64,000 bases of DNA. It comes from Verrucomicrobiota bacterium (GTDB lineage Bacteria > Verrucomicrobiota > Verrucomicrobiia > Chthoniobacterales > UBA6821). Position 1 is the stretch's first letter. Every line of letters begins with the position of its first letter. The notes below the pieces were generated by a model. The model ran no database searches, had not been told where the DNA came from, and saw only the letters and a list, made by a program, of their open reading frames with translations. Of this stretch, positions 9,104 to 17,129 are shown in pieces. The DNA is taken from assembly GCA_021413925.1 (NCBI GenBank), contig JAIOPL010000001.1, positions 1 through 64,000 on the forward strand, written 5' to 3'. Both the position numbers and the translations under genes were made by a program.

Positions 9104-9511
9104 CGATTCATTCTTGATGACCGCCCTCAACGATCGAGCCATCAAGATGAATGGCACGCCAAACGGTGCGATCCCGAACGATGCCAACAGCATGACAGGA
9201 TGGAACACGGCTTTGACTCCTGGAATAGCCGGCCAGAGTAAAATAAGGAGTGCTGAACCAAGGAAGTAGATCGCGCCAAGCCACGACAGAACCAGCATCC
9301 CAGAAGCTGCCCACATGCGGTGAAATATTCCGCCGATCCCAACGACGATGCCCGCAAGGGCCACCGCCGAGAAGACGGCGAGCTGAACGCGATAGGTCGA
9401 TTGGGAATGTACCGACGATATCCCAGCCATGACAAACACAACGGGCGCAAGAGCGATCCAGATCATACCGAACGTCCGGAGGCGCCGCCTAGAGTCTTCT
9501 GATGTGTTCAT
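9098..9511 (-). CDS. Small four-helix membrane protein, unknown function
   Basis: This 137-residue protein has a charged N-terminus (NTSEDSRRRLRTFG) and about four hydrophobic helices: residues ~13-31, ~43-63, ~70-92 and ~104-126. It ends in a short basic tail. I recognise no family. The TAA stop is embedded in an attC-like GTCTAAC, and a palindromic attC-like stretch lies directly upstream of the ATG. That arrangement is typical of integron cassettes, which often carry orphan small membrane proteins of this kind. Confidence 0.7.
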   Translation of the reverse strand: MNTSEDSRRRLRTFGMIWIALAPVVFVMAGISSVHSQSTYRVQLAVFSAVALAGIVVGIGGIFHRMWAASGMLVLSWLGAIYFLGSALLILLWPAIPGVKAVFHPVMLLASFGIAPFGVPFILMARSLRAVIKNESV

Positions 9512-9517
9512 GACTGG

Positions 9518-9615
9518 ATCGAACGTCGGAGGTCAGGCGGATGCATGCTTGGCACGGGACGTGCACAGCACGACGCGTGATAGGCATGTATCTTGTGTCT
9601 AGCGCCTGGTTGGAC
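9518..9615 (-). other. attC-like palindromic site between two small genes
   Basis: On the minus strand this begins with GTCCAAC (9615-9609, RYYYAAC). It contains nested inverted repeats: CAGGCG (9534-9539) with CGCCTG (9603-9608), and GATGCATGC paired with GATACATGC at eight of nine positions. It ends near GTTCGAT, which is one base off GTTRRRY. The length of 98 bases suits an attC recombination site. The R boxes are not well complementary, so the call is tentative. Confidence 0.4.
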
Positions 9616-9629
9616 GTTTTTTTGTCTTA

Positions 9630-10310
9630 TCATCTTGGCTGCTGTTTCTGCGAAGCAGCCACCATCTGCAATCGGATCATCAGTCGCCTTCCAATCACTT
9701 CAGCTTGTCCAGGAGGATAAGCGCTACTCGGTGTTATATTCAGCGCAAAGTAAGTCGACCCGTCTGTTGTGCTACCAGTAACGCTTCCGCCGTAAGTATA
9801 GCCGGGTATCGTCCACTCGGAATTGATTTTTTCGAGAAAGGATCCACCGGCAGTGCTTTTCACACGTCCATGAATGACAAATGGAAACTCCGTCGTATCG
9901 ACTTCCAACTTGTCGACTTTGATACCGAGCGTCTCGGCGAGATCGCAAAAGACGGCCGAAATCTCTTCTGGAGAATACATATGATCAAGGCCTACAGGTG
10001 CCGACACTGGCGCTCCGAGGTAAGCCGCAATCGTAGAATTGCCTGAGACAACTGTCGAAGCCTCAGGTGCCGCGATCGGAGATGCTGGCTTGGACGGCGA
10101 GACATCGCGAAGCACTTTGCGCTCTTGCAACGCAGAACGAAGTGCTTCTCGGTCATGCTGAGCAGCTTTTTGAGCATGCGATAGATCAGCCCGCAGAGTC
10201 GCAATCTCGGCTTCGTTTGCCGGCTGATCGCGCGGCCATGAAACTAGCAATGACGATGTAATGATCGCACCGCTGACCAATCCGACTCCAAATGTGATGG
10301 AAGATTTCAT
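9630..10310 (-). CDS. Membrane-anchored protein with coiled coil, unknown function
   Basis: This 226-residue protein has an N-terminal helix (residues ~5-24, GVGLVSGAIITSSLLVSW) acting as anchor or signal. A coiled-coil stretch with heptad character follows (ANEAEIATLRADLSHAQ…, ~32-68), then a Pro/Ala/Ser linker and a C-terminal domain (~105-226) rich in Thr and Gly. No family is recognised. Base composition appears lower in GC than that of neighbouring housekeeping genes. It lies between attC-like cores, with CGTTAGGC 35 bases upstream of its ATG (10351-10345) and GTCCAAC 15 bases after its stop. Confidence 0.7.
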   Translation of the reverse strand: MKSSITFGVGLVSGAIITSSLLVSWPRDQPANEAEIATLRADLSHAQKAAQHDREALRSALQERKVLRDVSPSKPASPIAAPEASTVVSGNSTIAAYLGAPVSAPVGLDHMYSPEEISAVFCDLAETLGIKVDKLEVDTTEFPFVIHGRVKSTAGGSFLEKINSEWTIPGYTYGGSVTGSTTDGSTYFALNITPSSAYPPGQAEVIGRRLMIRLQMVAASQKQQPR

Positions 10311-10390
10311 AGGTGATTAACGCTCTTTTATAGTGACCTTGTGTGCCTAACGTATTTTAGAACACCATGTCATTCTATTGCTCTAAGCCC

Positions 10391-10424
10391 CTAACAGCCT
10401 AACAGTCTTCAGCCTAAACCCCTA
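10391..10424. repeat. CTAACAGCCT-type intergenic repeat, copy 1
   Basis: The reverse complement of 10391-10418 matches 13505-13532 at 24 of 28 positions (shared core TTAGGCTGAAGACT). A third, looser copy lies at 14952-14986. The element abuts the hldD stop codon. Confidence 0.7.
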
Positions 10425-11411
10425 TGCATCCCCGAGGTGCTTTCCGGGGACTAGGTAGTTGCGGACGTAGTCGCCCACGGATTCCTCAAGCGTGGTAGAG
10501 GGAGTCGTCCAGCCAGTGGCGCGGAGGCGACTGACATCGGCGCAGGTGTGGTACTGGTACTGGTTCCGGATGTGATCCGGCATGTCGATGAATTCGATCT
10601 CGGGCTTGCGATCGAGCGCTTTGAAGAGAGCCGTCGCGAGATCGATCCAGCTACGGGGGGTGCCGGTGCCGATATTGAAGAGGCCGTTGGCCGAGGGTGT
10701 GTCGGCGAGGTGGAGGGTCATGGCGACCGCATCCTTCACATAGACGAAGTCGCGTACCTGCTCTCCATCGCGATAGTCGGGGCGGTGGCTCTTGAAGAGG
10801 CGGACCTTGCCGGTCTCGAGGATCTGCTCGTAAGCCTTGGAGACGAGGCTGCGCATCTCTCCCTTGTGCCCTTCGTTCGGCCCAAAGACGTTGAAGTATT
10901 TGATGCCGACCATCCGGTCGAGCCATCCGTTGTGCTTCGCATGCAGATCGAAGAGGTGCTTTGAGTAGCCGTAGGCATTGAGCGGGCGGAATGACTCGAG
11001 CTGATCCGTCCCGTCGTCCATGCCGCGCGTCCCGTCGCCGTAGGTGGCGGCGGAGCTGGCGTAGACGAAGCGGATGCCGCGCTGCAGCGACCACTGGGCG
11101 AGGCGCTTGGTGTAGCCGAAGTTATTCTCCATCAGATAGCCGGCATCGGTCTCGGTGGTGGCCGAGCAGGCGCCGAGATGGAAGATGGTGCGGATGGAGT
11201 CGAGGCTCTCCGGCTCGCACTCAAGCCGGTCGAGGAAGGCATCGGCCTGCATGTAGTCGTCGAATCGGAGCGGGGAGAGATTTTTCCACTTCGCATCCTT
11301 GCCCAGCACATCGGTCACGAGGATGTCCTCTCGGCCGCGCTGGTTCAGGGCATGGATGAGGGCGCTGCCGATTAGGCCTGCGCCGCCGGTGACAAGGATG
11401 GATGGGGACAT
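10422..11411 (-). CDS. hldD: ADP-L-glycero-D-manno-heptose 6-epimerase
   Basis: HldD epimerises ADP-D-glycero-manno-heptose to the L form used in LPS inner core, so this organism should make heptose-containing LPS. The 329-residue protein is an extended SDR. It has ILVTGGAGLIGSAL (NADP site), LGACSATTETD, YASSAATYG, and the catalytic pair YGYSKHLFD (YxxxK). The heptose-epimerase-like KYFNVFGPNEGHKGEM and VRLFKSHRPDYRDGEQVRDFVYV follow. The length is slightly over that of E. coli HldD. It is followed on the same strand by a word-repeat element. Confidence 0.94.
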   Translation of the reverse strand: MSPSILVTGGAGLIGSALIHALNQRGREDILVTDVLGKDAKWKNLSPLRFDDYMQADAFLDRLECEPESLDSIRTIFHLGACSATTETDAGYLMENNFGYTKRLAQWSLQRGIRFVYASSAATYGDGTRGMDDGTDQLESFRPLNAYGYSKHLFDLHAKHNGWLDRMVGIKYFNVFGPNEGHKGEMRSLVSKAYEQILETGKVRLFKSHRPDYRDGEQVRDFVYVKDAVAMTLHLADTPSANGLFNIGTGTPRSWIDLATALFKALDRKPEIEFIDMPDHIRNQYQYHTCADVSRLRATGWTTPSTTLEESVGDYVRNYLVPGKHLGDA

Positions 11412-11419
11412 GGGATAGG

Positions 11420-12097
11420 CTATTTTTTTGCTGTGGCGAGGCCACTCTCATCGAGCTCCTCCTGAAAGATCTGTGTCTTATCCCCGTAGACGCTCTTGGC
11501 TACATCGATGAGTCGGGAGGCCTTGTCAGAATCGCCCGCCTTATAGGAGCGTGCCGCCAAGGCAAAGTACCAAGCGGGGGTGTTGCTTGGGATTGGCGAG
11601 TCGAAAAGCCGCCTTTCCAGTGCTGGATCAGAACCCTGAATCAGTAAGAGAAGAAGGAGTTTGTACTCCACCAGCTCGTTGTTGGGTTGTTCGATCAGAA
11701 GGTTCCGGAAATAGGCAATCGCAGGATCCCACTCCTGCTGGAGTGACAGTAAGGCGCCGATGTTGTACCGGGCAGGAAAGAAACCGGGTGATGCCTTCAG
11801 AGCCCCCTCATAGCAGAGTTGGGCTCCAGCGTAATCCTTGGTCTTGGTGAGAATCGCACCCTTCAGATTCAAGACAGTCGGGTCTTCGGGACGCAATTGA
11901 AGCGCTGGCCCGAGATCGGAAAGGGCTTTCTTATAATCCTTCTTCTCCAAGGCGACCGAGGAGGCTCGGATGGAGGCATCGGCATCCAAACCCGAAACCT
12001 GAACCGCCAGCGCCCTGGATGCCGAAAGGCATAGGAACAAAAGCACTGCGATTCCAGCGGACAAAAACCGAAAAGTCTTGGGCATCGACCTGCTCAT
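11420..12097 (-). CDS. Exported TPR-repeat protein
   Basis: From MSRSMPKTFRFLSAG (12097) this has 225 residues. A signal peptide (hydrophobic core AGIAVLLFLCLSASRALA) is followed by tetratricopeptide repeats from about residue 45 to 205. Examples are ALEKKDYKKALSDLGPALQL, TKDYAGAQLCYEGALKASP and EWDPAIAYFRNLLIEQP. The ATG four codons further in (12085), behind AGCAGG, is an equally good start. TPRs mediate protein contacts, but the partner is unknown. The gene ends eight bases before hldD, so the two are probably one transcript. Confidence 0.8.
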   Translation of the reverse strand: MSRSMPKTFRFLSAGIAVLLFLCLSASRALAVQVSGLDADASIRASSVALEKKDYKKALSDLGPALQLRPEDPTVLNLKGAILTKTKDYAGAQLCYEGALKASPGFFPARYNIGALLSLQQEWDPAIAYFRNLLIEQPNNELVEYKLLLLLLIQGSDPALERRLFDSPIPSNTPAWYFALAARSYKAGDSDKASRLIDVAKSVYGDKTQIFQEELDESGLATAKK

Positions 12098-12115
12098 GTT
12101 CAACGATTGAGAAGC

Positions 12116-12928
12116 ATGGAGATAGCACGTCCAATATGGCAACAAGATCTTGGAGAAACTAAAGAACCCCAGTTTGCAAAAGGCTGGTTTCGCCGGGTGA
12201 TTTTCCAAGCCGCGGTTCTGATCCTTTTTTTCTGCCTGATCTCCGGCCTTGGCCTTAACGCAAGGGGCGACCAATCATTCGCCGTGGCACTTCCGGAGCT
12301 GGAGGGACCGGTAACGCTCGGGATCTTCTCCGAAGAGGGGGCCCTCCTACGGCTCCTCTATAGCGATGCACCTGTGGAATCGATTCCCGCCGGGCTCAAC
12401 GGCCTCATCATGACCTGGGATCAAAAAGATGATCAGGGGAGACCGGTGCCAGCAGGAAACTATATCGCGAAGGGCTTAGTTCACGGCCCCCTAACTGTCT
12501 CCAGCCTGCCGTTCTCGGAACGCCGCAATGGTCTAATGCCGCCTGAAGAGCCCCTTGCGCTTTCACACATGCCTTTGATCAAAAACGCGATCACTGTTCG
12601 CGCGGCCAGAGACGCGTTGCTGGAAAAAAGCCCTCCTCTTTCAGTCAGAGCAAGCCTTAGAAAAAACACCTGCATCCTTGCTGTGGAGGGCCTTCCCATC
12701 CTTTCGGTTCCCCTGCTCCCACTTGGAAACGAGGATTTTCATCAAAGCGTCCGCCTTGCCCATAGCATGAAGGAGGGAAGCGCCCGCCTCATGGTCGAGG
12801 ATCTCAGGGGAATAACTACCTATGAGATCATAGGACTGGACCGACTGGTTCCCCTCTCCGCAGGAAAGCTGGAAGTCTCTCCGGATGCTTTCCATTCGTC
12901 GCCGCCTGCTGGAGAATCCGTCCCATGA
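12116..12928 (+). CDS. Exported protein with FlgD/Ig-like segment, unknown function
   Basis: From the ATG at 12116 the protein has 270 residues. A hydrophobic helix at ~28-47 (IFQAAVLILFFCLISGLGL) follows a long hydrophilic lead, giving either a late signal or an N-in anchor. The stretch VTLGIFSEEGALLRLL … TWDQKDDQGRPVPAGNY resembles the FlgD-type beta fold, in which such W-D-x-x-D-x-G-x-x-x-P-x-G-x-Y loops recur. No catalytic residues are evident. It is divergent from the TPR gene and overlaps the next gene by four bases (ATGA). Confidence 0.7.
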   Translation: MEIARPIWQQDLGETKEPQFAKGWFRRVIFQAAVLILFFCLISGLGLNARGDQSFAVALPELEGPVTLGIFSEEGALLRLLYSDAPVESIPAGLNGLIMTWDQKDDQGRPVPAGNYIAKGLVHGPLTVSSLPFSERRNGLMPPEEPLALSHMPLIKNAITVRAARDALLEKSPPLSVRASLRKNTCILAVEGLPILSVPLLPLGNEDFHQSVRLAHSMKEGSARLMVEDLRGITTYEIIGLDRLVPLSAGKLEVSPDAFHSSPPAGESVP

Positions 12929-13491
12929 ACGCACTCCGGATCATGCTCACGCTGATAGCCCTGCCGATGGCGGGAGGAGTCGCCGTTGCTCAGCAACAGA
13001 CGCTCAAGGAAATCAAAATCCCCTACTCGTTAACGTGGGGGGACAGCATCGACAAGGTCCGCGAGATGATCAATGCGGTGAAGGCCCATGAAACCTCCTG
13101 CACCGAGAAATCGATCGGCAAAGTCGTTCTGGAAGCCGATGGCCTGAGCATTGGCGACAAGTTGCTGAAAAAGTCGCTCTTCAACTTCAAGGATGGCTCC
13201 CTTATCGAGATAGAGCTTCACTATGACGACCCCTCCTGGGATGCCGAGAAGACGGTCGACTTCTTCGATCGCACCAGACGCCGCATTGACGAACGCTACG
13301 GCCCCGGCACTCTTCTGGTGAACAAGGTAAAGGAACATCCCCCAGGGGACAATATTCCGAAGGAAACCACCTACACACTGATTATCTATCAATGGAGTCA
13401 GCCGACGGTGAACCTTGAGCTGAACTACTATAGCGTCGAGGAGAGGGATAAATCCCTGCGCCTAGTCTCCCTCCACTACAAGACGCCGTGA
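12925..13491 (+). CDS. Exported protein, unknown function
   Basis: The 188-residue protein has a typical signal peptide (MNALRIMLTLIALPMAGGVAVAQ, cut near residue 23). A soluble alpha/beta-looking domain with many charged residues follows. It contains IPYSLTWGDSIDKVREMI, a pattern seen in proteins that match a short helix to a calculated step, but I cannot assign a family. It is translationally coupled to the preceding gene through ATGA, so the two are one unit. Confidence 0.72.
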   Translation: MNALRIMLTLIALPMAGGVAVAQQQTLKEIKIPYSLTWGDSIDKVREMINAVKAHETSCTEKSIGKVVLEADGLSIGDKLLKKSLFNFKDGSLIEIELHYDDPSWDAEKTVDFFDRTRRRIDERYGPGTLLVNKVKEHPPGDNIPKETTYTLIIYQWSQPTVNLELNYYSVEERDKSLRLVSLHYKTP

Positions 13492-13504
13492 TGGGGAAAG
13501 GGCT

Positions 13505-13532
13505 ATTAGGCTGAAGACTATTAGACTGTTAT
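13505..13532. repeat. CTAACAGCCT-type intergenic repeat, copy 2
   Basis: Opposite orientation to copy 1, matching its reverse complement at 24 of 28 positions. It sits 14 bases after a stop codon, between convergent genes. Confidence 0.7.
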
Positions 13533-13564
13533 AACCTAGCACCCTCGGGGGCTTCCCCCTACCT

Positions 13565-14884
13565 CTACCTCTCCCAGCCTTCAATTTTGTAAACTTTTCC
13601 GAGGAGCTTTCGCTCCGTGGCACCCGAGTCGGGTTCGAACCAGACCTCAAACCGTGCGGCGTAAGGTTTCCCCCAGTCCCCCTCATAGATCGTGAAGTGG
13701 GTGTTGGAGAGGAAGAGTTCGTTGGGATCTGACGACCATCCGACCCATTCGTTGCTTCGCTCCTTGAGTTTGGTCTCTGAGAGAGGCGTCCCTTTGGTCA
13801 CCTCAAAGGCCTTGAGGTAGATTCTTCCGGGTTCACCGGGGTTCACGCGGATGAGGGATTCGTAGATGCCCGGTTGCATGCCGTTACGAAGATCGAGTGA
13901 CGGGGAACCCCGCGTGATGGCTCCGGGAGGCAGAATGGATCTCATGGTCTTTTCACTGGGATCGGCCGCCAGCGGGGCGATTTCCTTCTCGAGAAAAGCA
14001 AGGGAGGCTTTGGTGAGACGACGCTCTGTCCCGGCCGACTCTTCAAAGACCTCGATGGCCAAGGGCGCTGTCGATATAATGGTGTGGCTATTGTCGGTTC
14101 CGTTCCCCGAGGAGACGAGGGCCAAAGCGCTCTCCCCCTCCTTCAGGAGGGTGGTGTTTTTGTCACCTCTCCACCAGGGTTGCTTGTCGAGGCCGAGGGT
14201 CAGGCGTGTCTGGAAGTAGGGGATCCCCGATTTCTCAAACATGTCGATGACATTCCGGGTGTAGTAGCCATGGAGTTCCCATCCCCAGTCGGGACCGACG
14301 GCCCAACGTCGGGTGGCGAAGCGTTTGCCATGTTCCTGGAAGACTCGCCAGCTGGGACTGGAGGCGAGATAGCGTTTCAGGAGATCCGGGTGATTGGTGG
14401 CCAGATCGATAAGCGACGGAAGTCGGGCCGTGATGGTCGGGTCCTCGCTTGGCTGTTGAGAGAGGGATTCGAGGAGACTTTTTTGGAAGAGATCAATCGC
14501 GCTTCCCGGCTCATGGGGACGCTCGGAGAGAGGAAGCGCAACCTCGATGTTGGTCGGGATGGTCAGATTGCCCGCGAAGTCGTCCTTATCCGCGAACATA
14601 AGGATGAATGAGCCGACGATCGCTAGGGCCAGGCCGACCGGGATCGTCAGGAAATGAAGGATCCCCCGTAGCCACTGTTTTTTGAACAGGTTCCACAGTG
14701 TGCTTCCAAGGAGTCCGAGGAGGCCGAGCAGGAAGAGAACGGCAAATGCGTTCGTGATCAAAGAAAGGCGCCTTGGTTCAAAGAATGTGCAGGTGAGGCC
14801 CATCGAGAGCGACAGCAGCGGCATCACCGGAGCCAGCCACCAACTGCGGAGATAGAAGGAGTAGTAATGGCGCAGGGCTTTCAT
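13565..14884 (-). CDS. Large membrane-anchored protein, unknown function
   Basis: From MKALRHYYSFYLRSWW (14884) this has 439 residues. A GTG 17 codons upstream is the alternative start. Three hydrophobic segments lie in the first ~110 residues (ending GLALAIVGSFILMFADK). A long soluble region of ~320 residues then faces the outside. It is rich in Trp, Thr and Pro and ends RKLLGKVYKIEGWER. No family is recognised. It is flanked by word-repeat elements on both sides and stands convergent to the exported pair. Confidence 0.65.
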   Translation of the reverse strand: MKALRHYYSFYLRSWWLAPVMPLLSLSMGLTCTFFEPRRLSLITNAFAVLFLLGLLGLLGSTLWNLFKKQWLRGILHFLTIPVGLALAIVGSFILMFADKDDFAGNLTIPTNIEVALPLSERPHEPGSAIDLFQKSLLESLSQQPSEDPTITARLPSLIDLATNHPDLLKRYLASSPSWRVFQEHGKRFATRRWAVGPDWGWELHGYYTRNVIDMFEKSGIPYFQTRLTLGLDKQPWWRGDKNTTLLKEGESALALVSSGNGTDNSHTIISTAPLAIEVFEESAGTERRLTKASLAFLEKEIAPLAADPSEKTMRSILPPGAITRGSPSLDLRNGMQPGIYESLIRVNPGEPGRIYLKAFEVTKGTPLSETKLKERSNEWVGWSSDPNELFLSNTHFTIYEGDWGKPYAARFEVWFEPDSGATERKLLGKVYKIEGWER

Positions 14885-14951
14885 CGGGCGATCAACGAAC
14901 TTGTCAGCACGATGAGGAAGATATGCTACTAGCACAAGGCGTCGATTTTTT

Positions 14952-14986
14952 ACCTAACAGCCTACAGCCTAAAAGGCTAACAGCCT
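14952..14986. repeat. CTAACAGCCT-type intergenic repeat, copy 3
   Basis: The words CCTAACAGCCTACAGCCT and GGCTAACAGCCTT follow each other, with the inner part CAGCCTAAAAGGCTAACAG partly self-complementary. It lies between the membrane protein start and the dinG stop, where both genes run on the minus strand. Confidence 0.6.
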
Positions 14987-15006
14987 TCGGGGTCTTACGA
15001 TCCCGA

Positions 15007-17022
15007 TCACGCTATCTCCACCGGGCACTCTGGCAGAGCCTTGAGGAAGGCCTTGCCGTAGGGACGCGAAAGAATGCGGCTGTCTAGGATCACGATGGAG
15101 CCTCGATCCTTAGAGCTACGGATGAGCCTTCCGACTCCCTGCCGCAGTTTCAGGATCGCCTCGGGCAATGAATAGGTCTGAAAGGGATCGCCCCCCGCGG
15201 ACTCGATCTCCTCCAACTTCGCCTCGGTGAGGGGATGGTCGGGGGTCACGAACGGCAATCTGGTGATGATCACGCTGGAGAGAGACTCGCCAGGCAGGTC
15301 AACACCCGTCCAGAAGCTATCAGTCCCGAACAGGACGCTCTCCCCGTCCTCGCGAAAGCTTTCCAGCATGCGCGAACGCGAGAGTCCTCCTCCCTGCACG
15401 ATGAGATTCCATCCTTTCTTCTCAAAGAAATCTCCCATCCGGGCGGCGACGGACTGCATTGTCCGGTGGCTTGTAAAGAGGACAAAGGCCCGTGCGCGAC
15501 TCTCCTCCGTGAAGTGGCTAATCCATGTGGCTAGCGATTCCTCGTACGAGGGATCCTTCGGCTCAGGCATCTTGCGTACGAGATGCAGCTTCATCTGCTT
15601 TGAGTAATCGAACGGGGAACCGAGTTGCAGCGAAGGCACCTCCAGCGCGCCGACACGACCCCGGAAATAATCGAGTTCGGAAGATCCGACCGAAAGAGTC
15701 GCGCTGGTCATGACCGCAGTACTGCCTTCGCGAAAAAGGAGCCGTCCCAAGAGCGGTGCCACGGCCACTGGTGCCGCATGCAAACTGCACCAGGAGGCAG
15801 CCTTACCGTTCCGCTCCACCCAGTAGACATGGCCCGGCTCGCTCTGTGAGAGGAAATCGACGAGCCCTGCCCTGGATGTCCTGAGTCTCGAAGCGACTTC
15901 GGAAAGTTCCCCCTTCAGCCCCTCCTCCTCTGCCTTCCCGGCGGCTGCGCCGGCGGAATCCGCCAAGCGCGCCAAACTTTCGGAGAGAGGACTCCCGGAC
16001 ACGGCCTCGATAAGATCGGCCGACTGATCCCCGCGCACGCGGCATTCCCTTCCCTGCCGGAAGGTGCAGGCTCCAGCGATCGAGTCAAAGAATCGGTCAA
16101 TTTCAGGAATCAGATCTGCAGCAGTGCTGATCCCCTCGTTGTGCCTGGCCTGCTGGAGAAGCCCCTTCCGGGTCCTCGGGTTGTAGAGACGCTGGATCGA
16201 CTGCCGCAGACCGTACTGCGAGAGGGAAAAACCGAGATGCCGTGAGGCTACCTGCTCGACAGTGTGGGCCTCGTCAAAGATCACGAAATCATCAGGAAAG
16301 AGATAACCGATTCCCTCGTCCTCGGGGTCTCCGAGGAGAGTGAAGAAGAGGGTGTGATTGAGCACGAGGACCTGTGCCGACTGGGCACGGCGGCGTGCCG
16401 ACTGATAGAAGCATCCGGAGTCACGACCGCAGGTCTTGGGTGTACAGAGATGCTGCTCGCTGCAGACTTGGGCCCAGAGTTGTTGTGCAGGCTCGAAGGG
16501 AAGATCACTGAGCGATCCGTCAGAGGTCGTCGCGGCCCACTCCCGGATGCGTTCCAGCTCCGGCTTCTCCTCGGTGGTGAAGAGATCGCTGCCATGGCGA
16601 AGAGCGCGGGCAAGCCGGGTGGGGCAGACATAGTTCTGACGACCCTTGAGCAGGACTGCCTCGAACTCCTCCCCTATCAGTCCTCGCACTAGGGGGACAT
16701 CTTTGTAAAGCAGCTGTTCCTGAAGGTTGATGGTATGGGTGCTGATCAGGGCCTTCCGTCCCGTTCTGATGGCATGAAGGACTGAGGGGATCAAGTAGGC
16801 GAGGGATTTTCCGACACCGGTTCCGGCCTCAACCACAAAATGGGAGCGATCTGCCAATGCCCCGGCCACCCCTTCCGCCATGCGCTGCTGCTCGGGACGC
16901 CATTCAAACCCCCGGATCGAGGCAAGCGAACCCTTCGGCCCGAAGAGTTCCGCAATCTCACGCGCAAAGCCTCCAGTCACAGGCGGAGCGCCGGGAGTAA
17001 GCTCTTCATTGATGGAAATCAT
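15007..17022 (-). CDS. dinG: DinG/XPD-family ATP-dependent helicase
   Basis: This 671-residue superfamily 2 helicase acts 5'-3' on forked or R-loop DNA in the known DinG members. Motifs are RPEQQRMAEGV (Q), VVEAGTGVGKSLAYLIP (Walker A), VIFDEAHTVEQVA (DEAH), TSATLSVG (III), VLFTSHRTMQ, FGTDSFWTGVDLPGE (V) and LRQGVGRLIRSSKDRG (VI). Four cysteines between Walker A and DEAH (CPTRLARAL, CSEQHLC, CGRDSGC) fit the Fe-S cluster domain. The start MISINEELTPGAPP follows the gap facing the Lpt permease, which is divergent. Confidence 0.92.
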   Translation of the reverse strand: MISINEELTPGAPPVTGGFAREIAELFGPKGSLASIRGFEWRPEQQRMAEGVAGALADRSHFVVEAGTGVGKSLAYLIPSVLHAIRTGRKALISTHTINLQEQLLYKDVPLVRGLIGEEFEAVLLKGRQNYVCPTRLARALRHGSDLFTTEEKPELERIREWAATTSDGSLSDLPFEPAQQLWAQVCSEQHLCTPKTCGRDSGCFYQSARRRAQSAQVLVLNHTLFFTLLGDPEDEGIGYLFPDDFVIFDEAHTVEQVASRHLGFSLSQYGLRQSIQRLYNPRTRKGLLQQARHNEGISTAADLIPEIDRFFDSIAGACTFRQGRECRVRGDQSADLIEAVSGSPLSESLARLADSAGAAAGKAEEEGLKGELSEVASRLRTSRAGLVDFLSQSEPGHVYWVERNGKAASWCSLHAAPVAVAPLLGRLLFREGSTAVMTSATLSVGSSELDYFRGRVGALEVPSLQLGSPFDYSKQMKLHLVRKMPEPKDPSYEESLATWISHFTEESRARAFVLFTSHRTMQSVAARMGDFFEKKGWNLIVQGGGLSRSRMLESFREDGESVLFGTDSFWTGVDLPGESLSSVIITRLPFVTPDHPLTEAKLEEIESAGGDPFQTYSLPEAILKLRQGVGRLIRSSKDRGSIVILDSRILSRPYGKAFLKALPECPVEIA

Positions 17023-17129
17023 GGGTTCGGTCGTGATGGCAGGGTGTTTACGATTGCAGAATCCGACGCAAGGGACTCAGAATCGTGTTCTTTCCGGCCT
17101 CCTGCAACGGGTTTCTGCCGGTGACTGTC

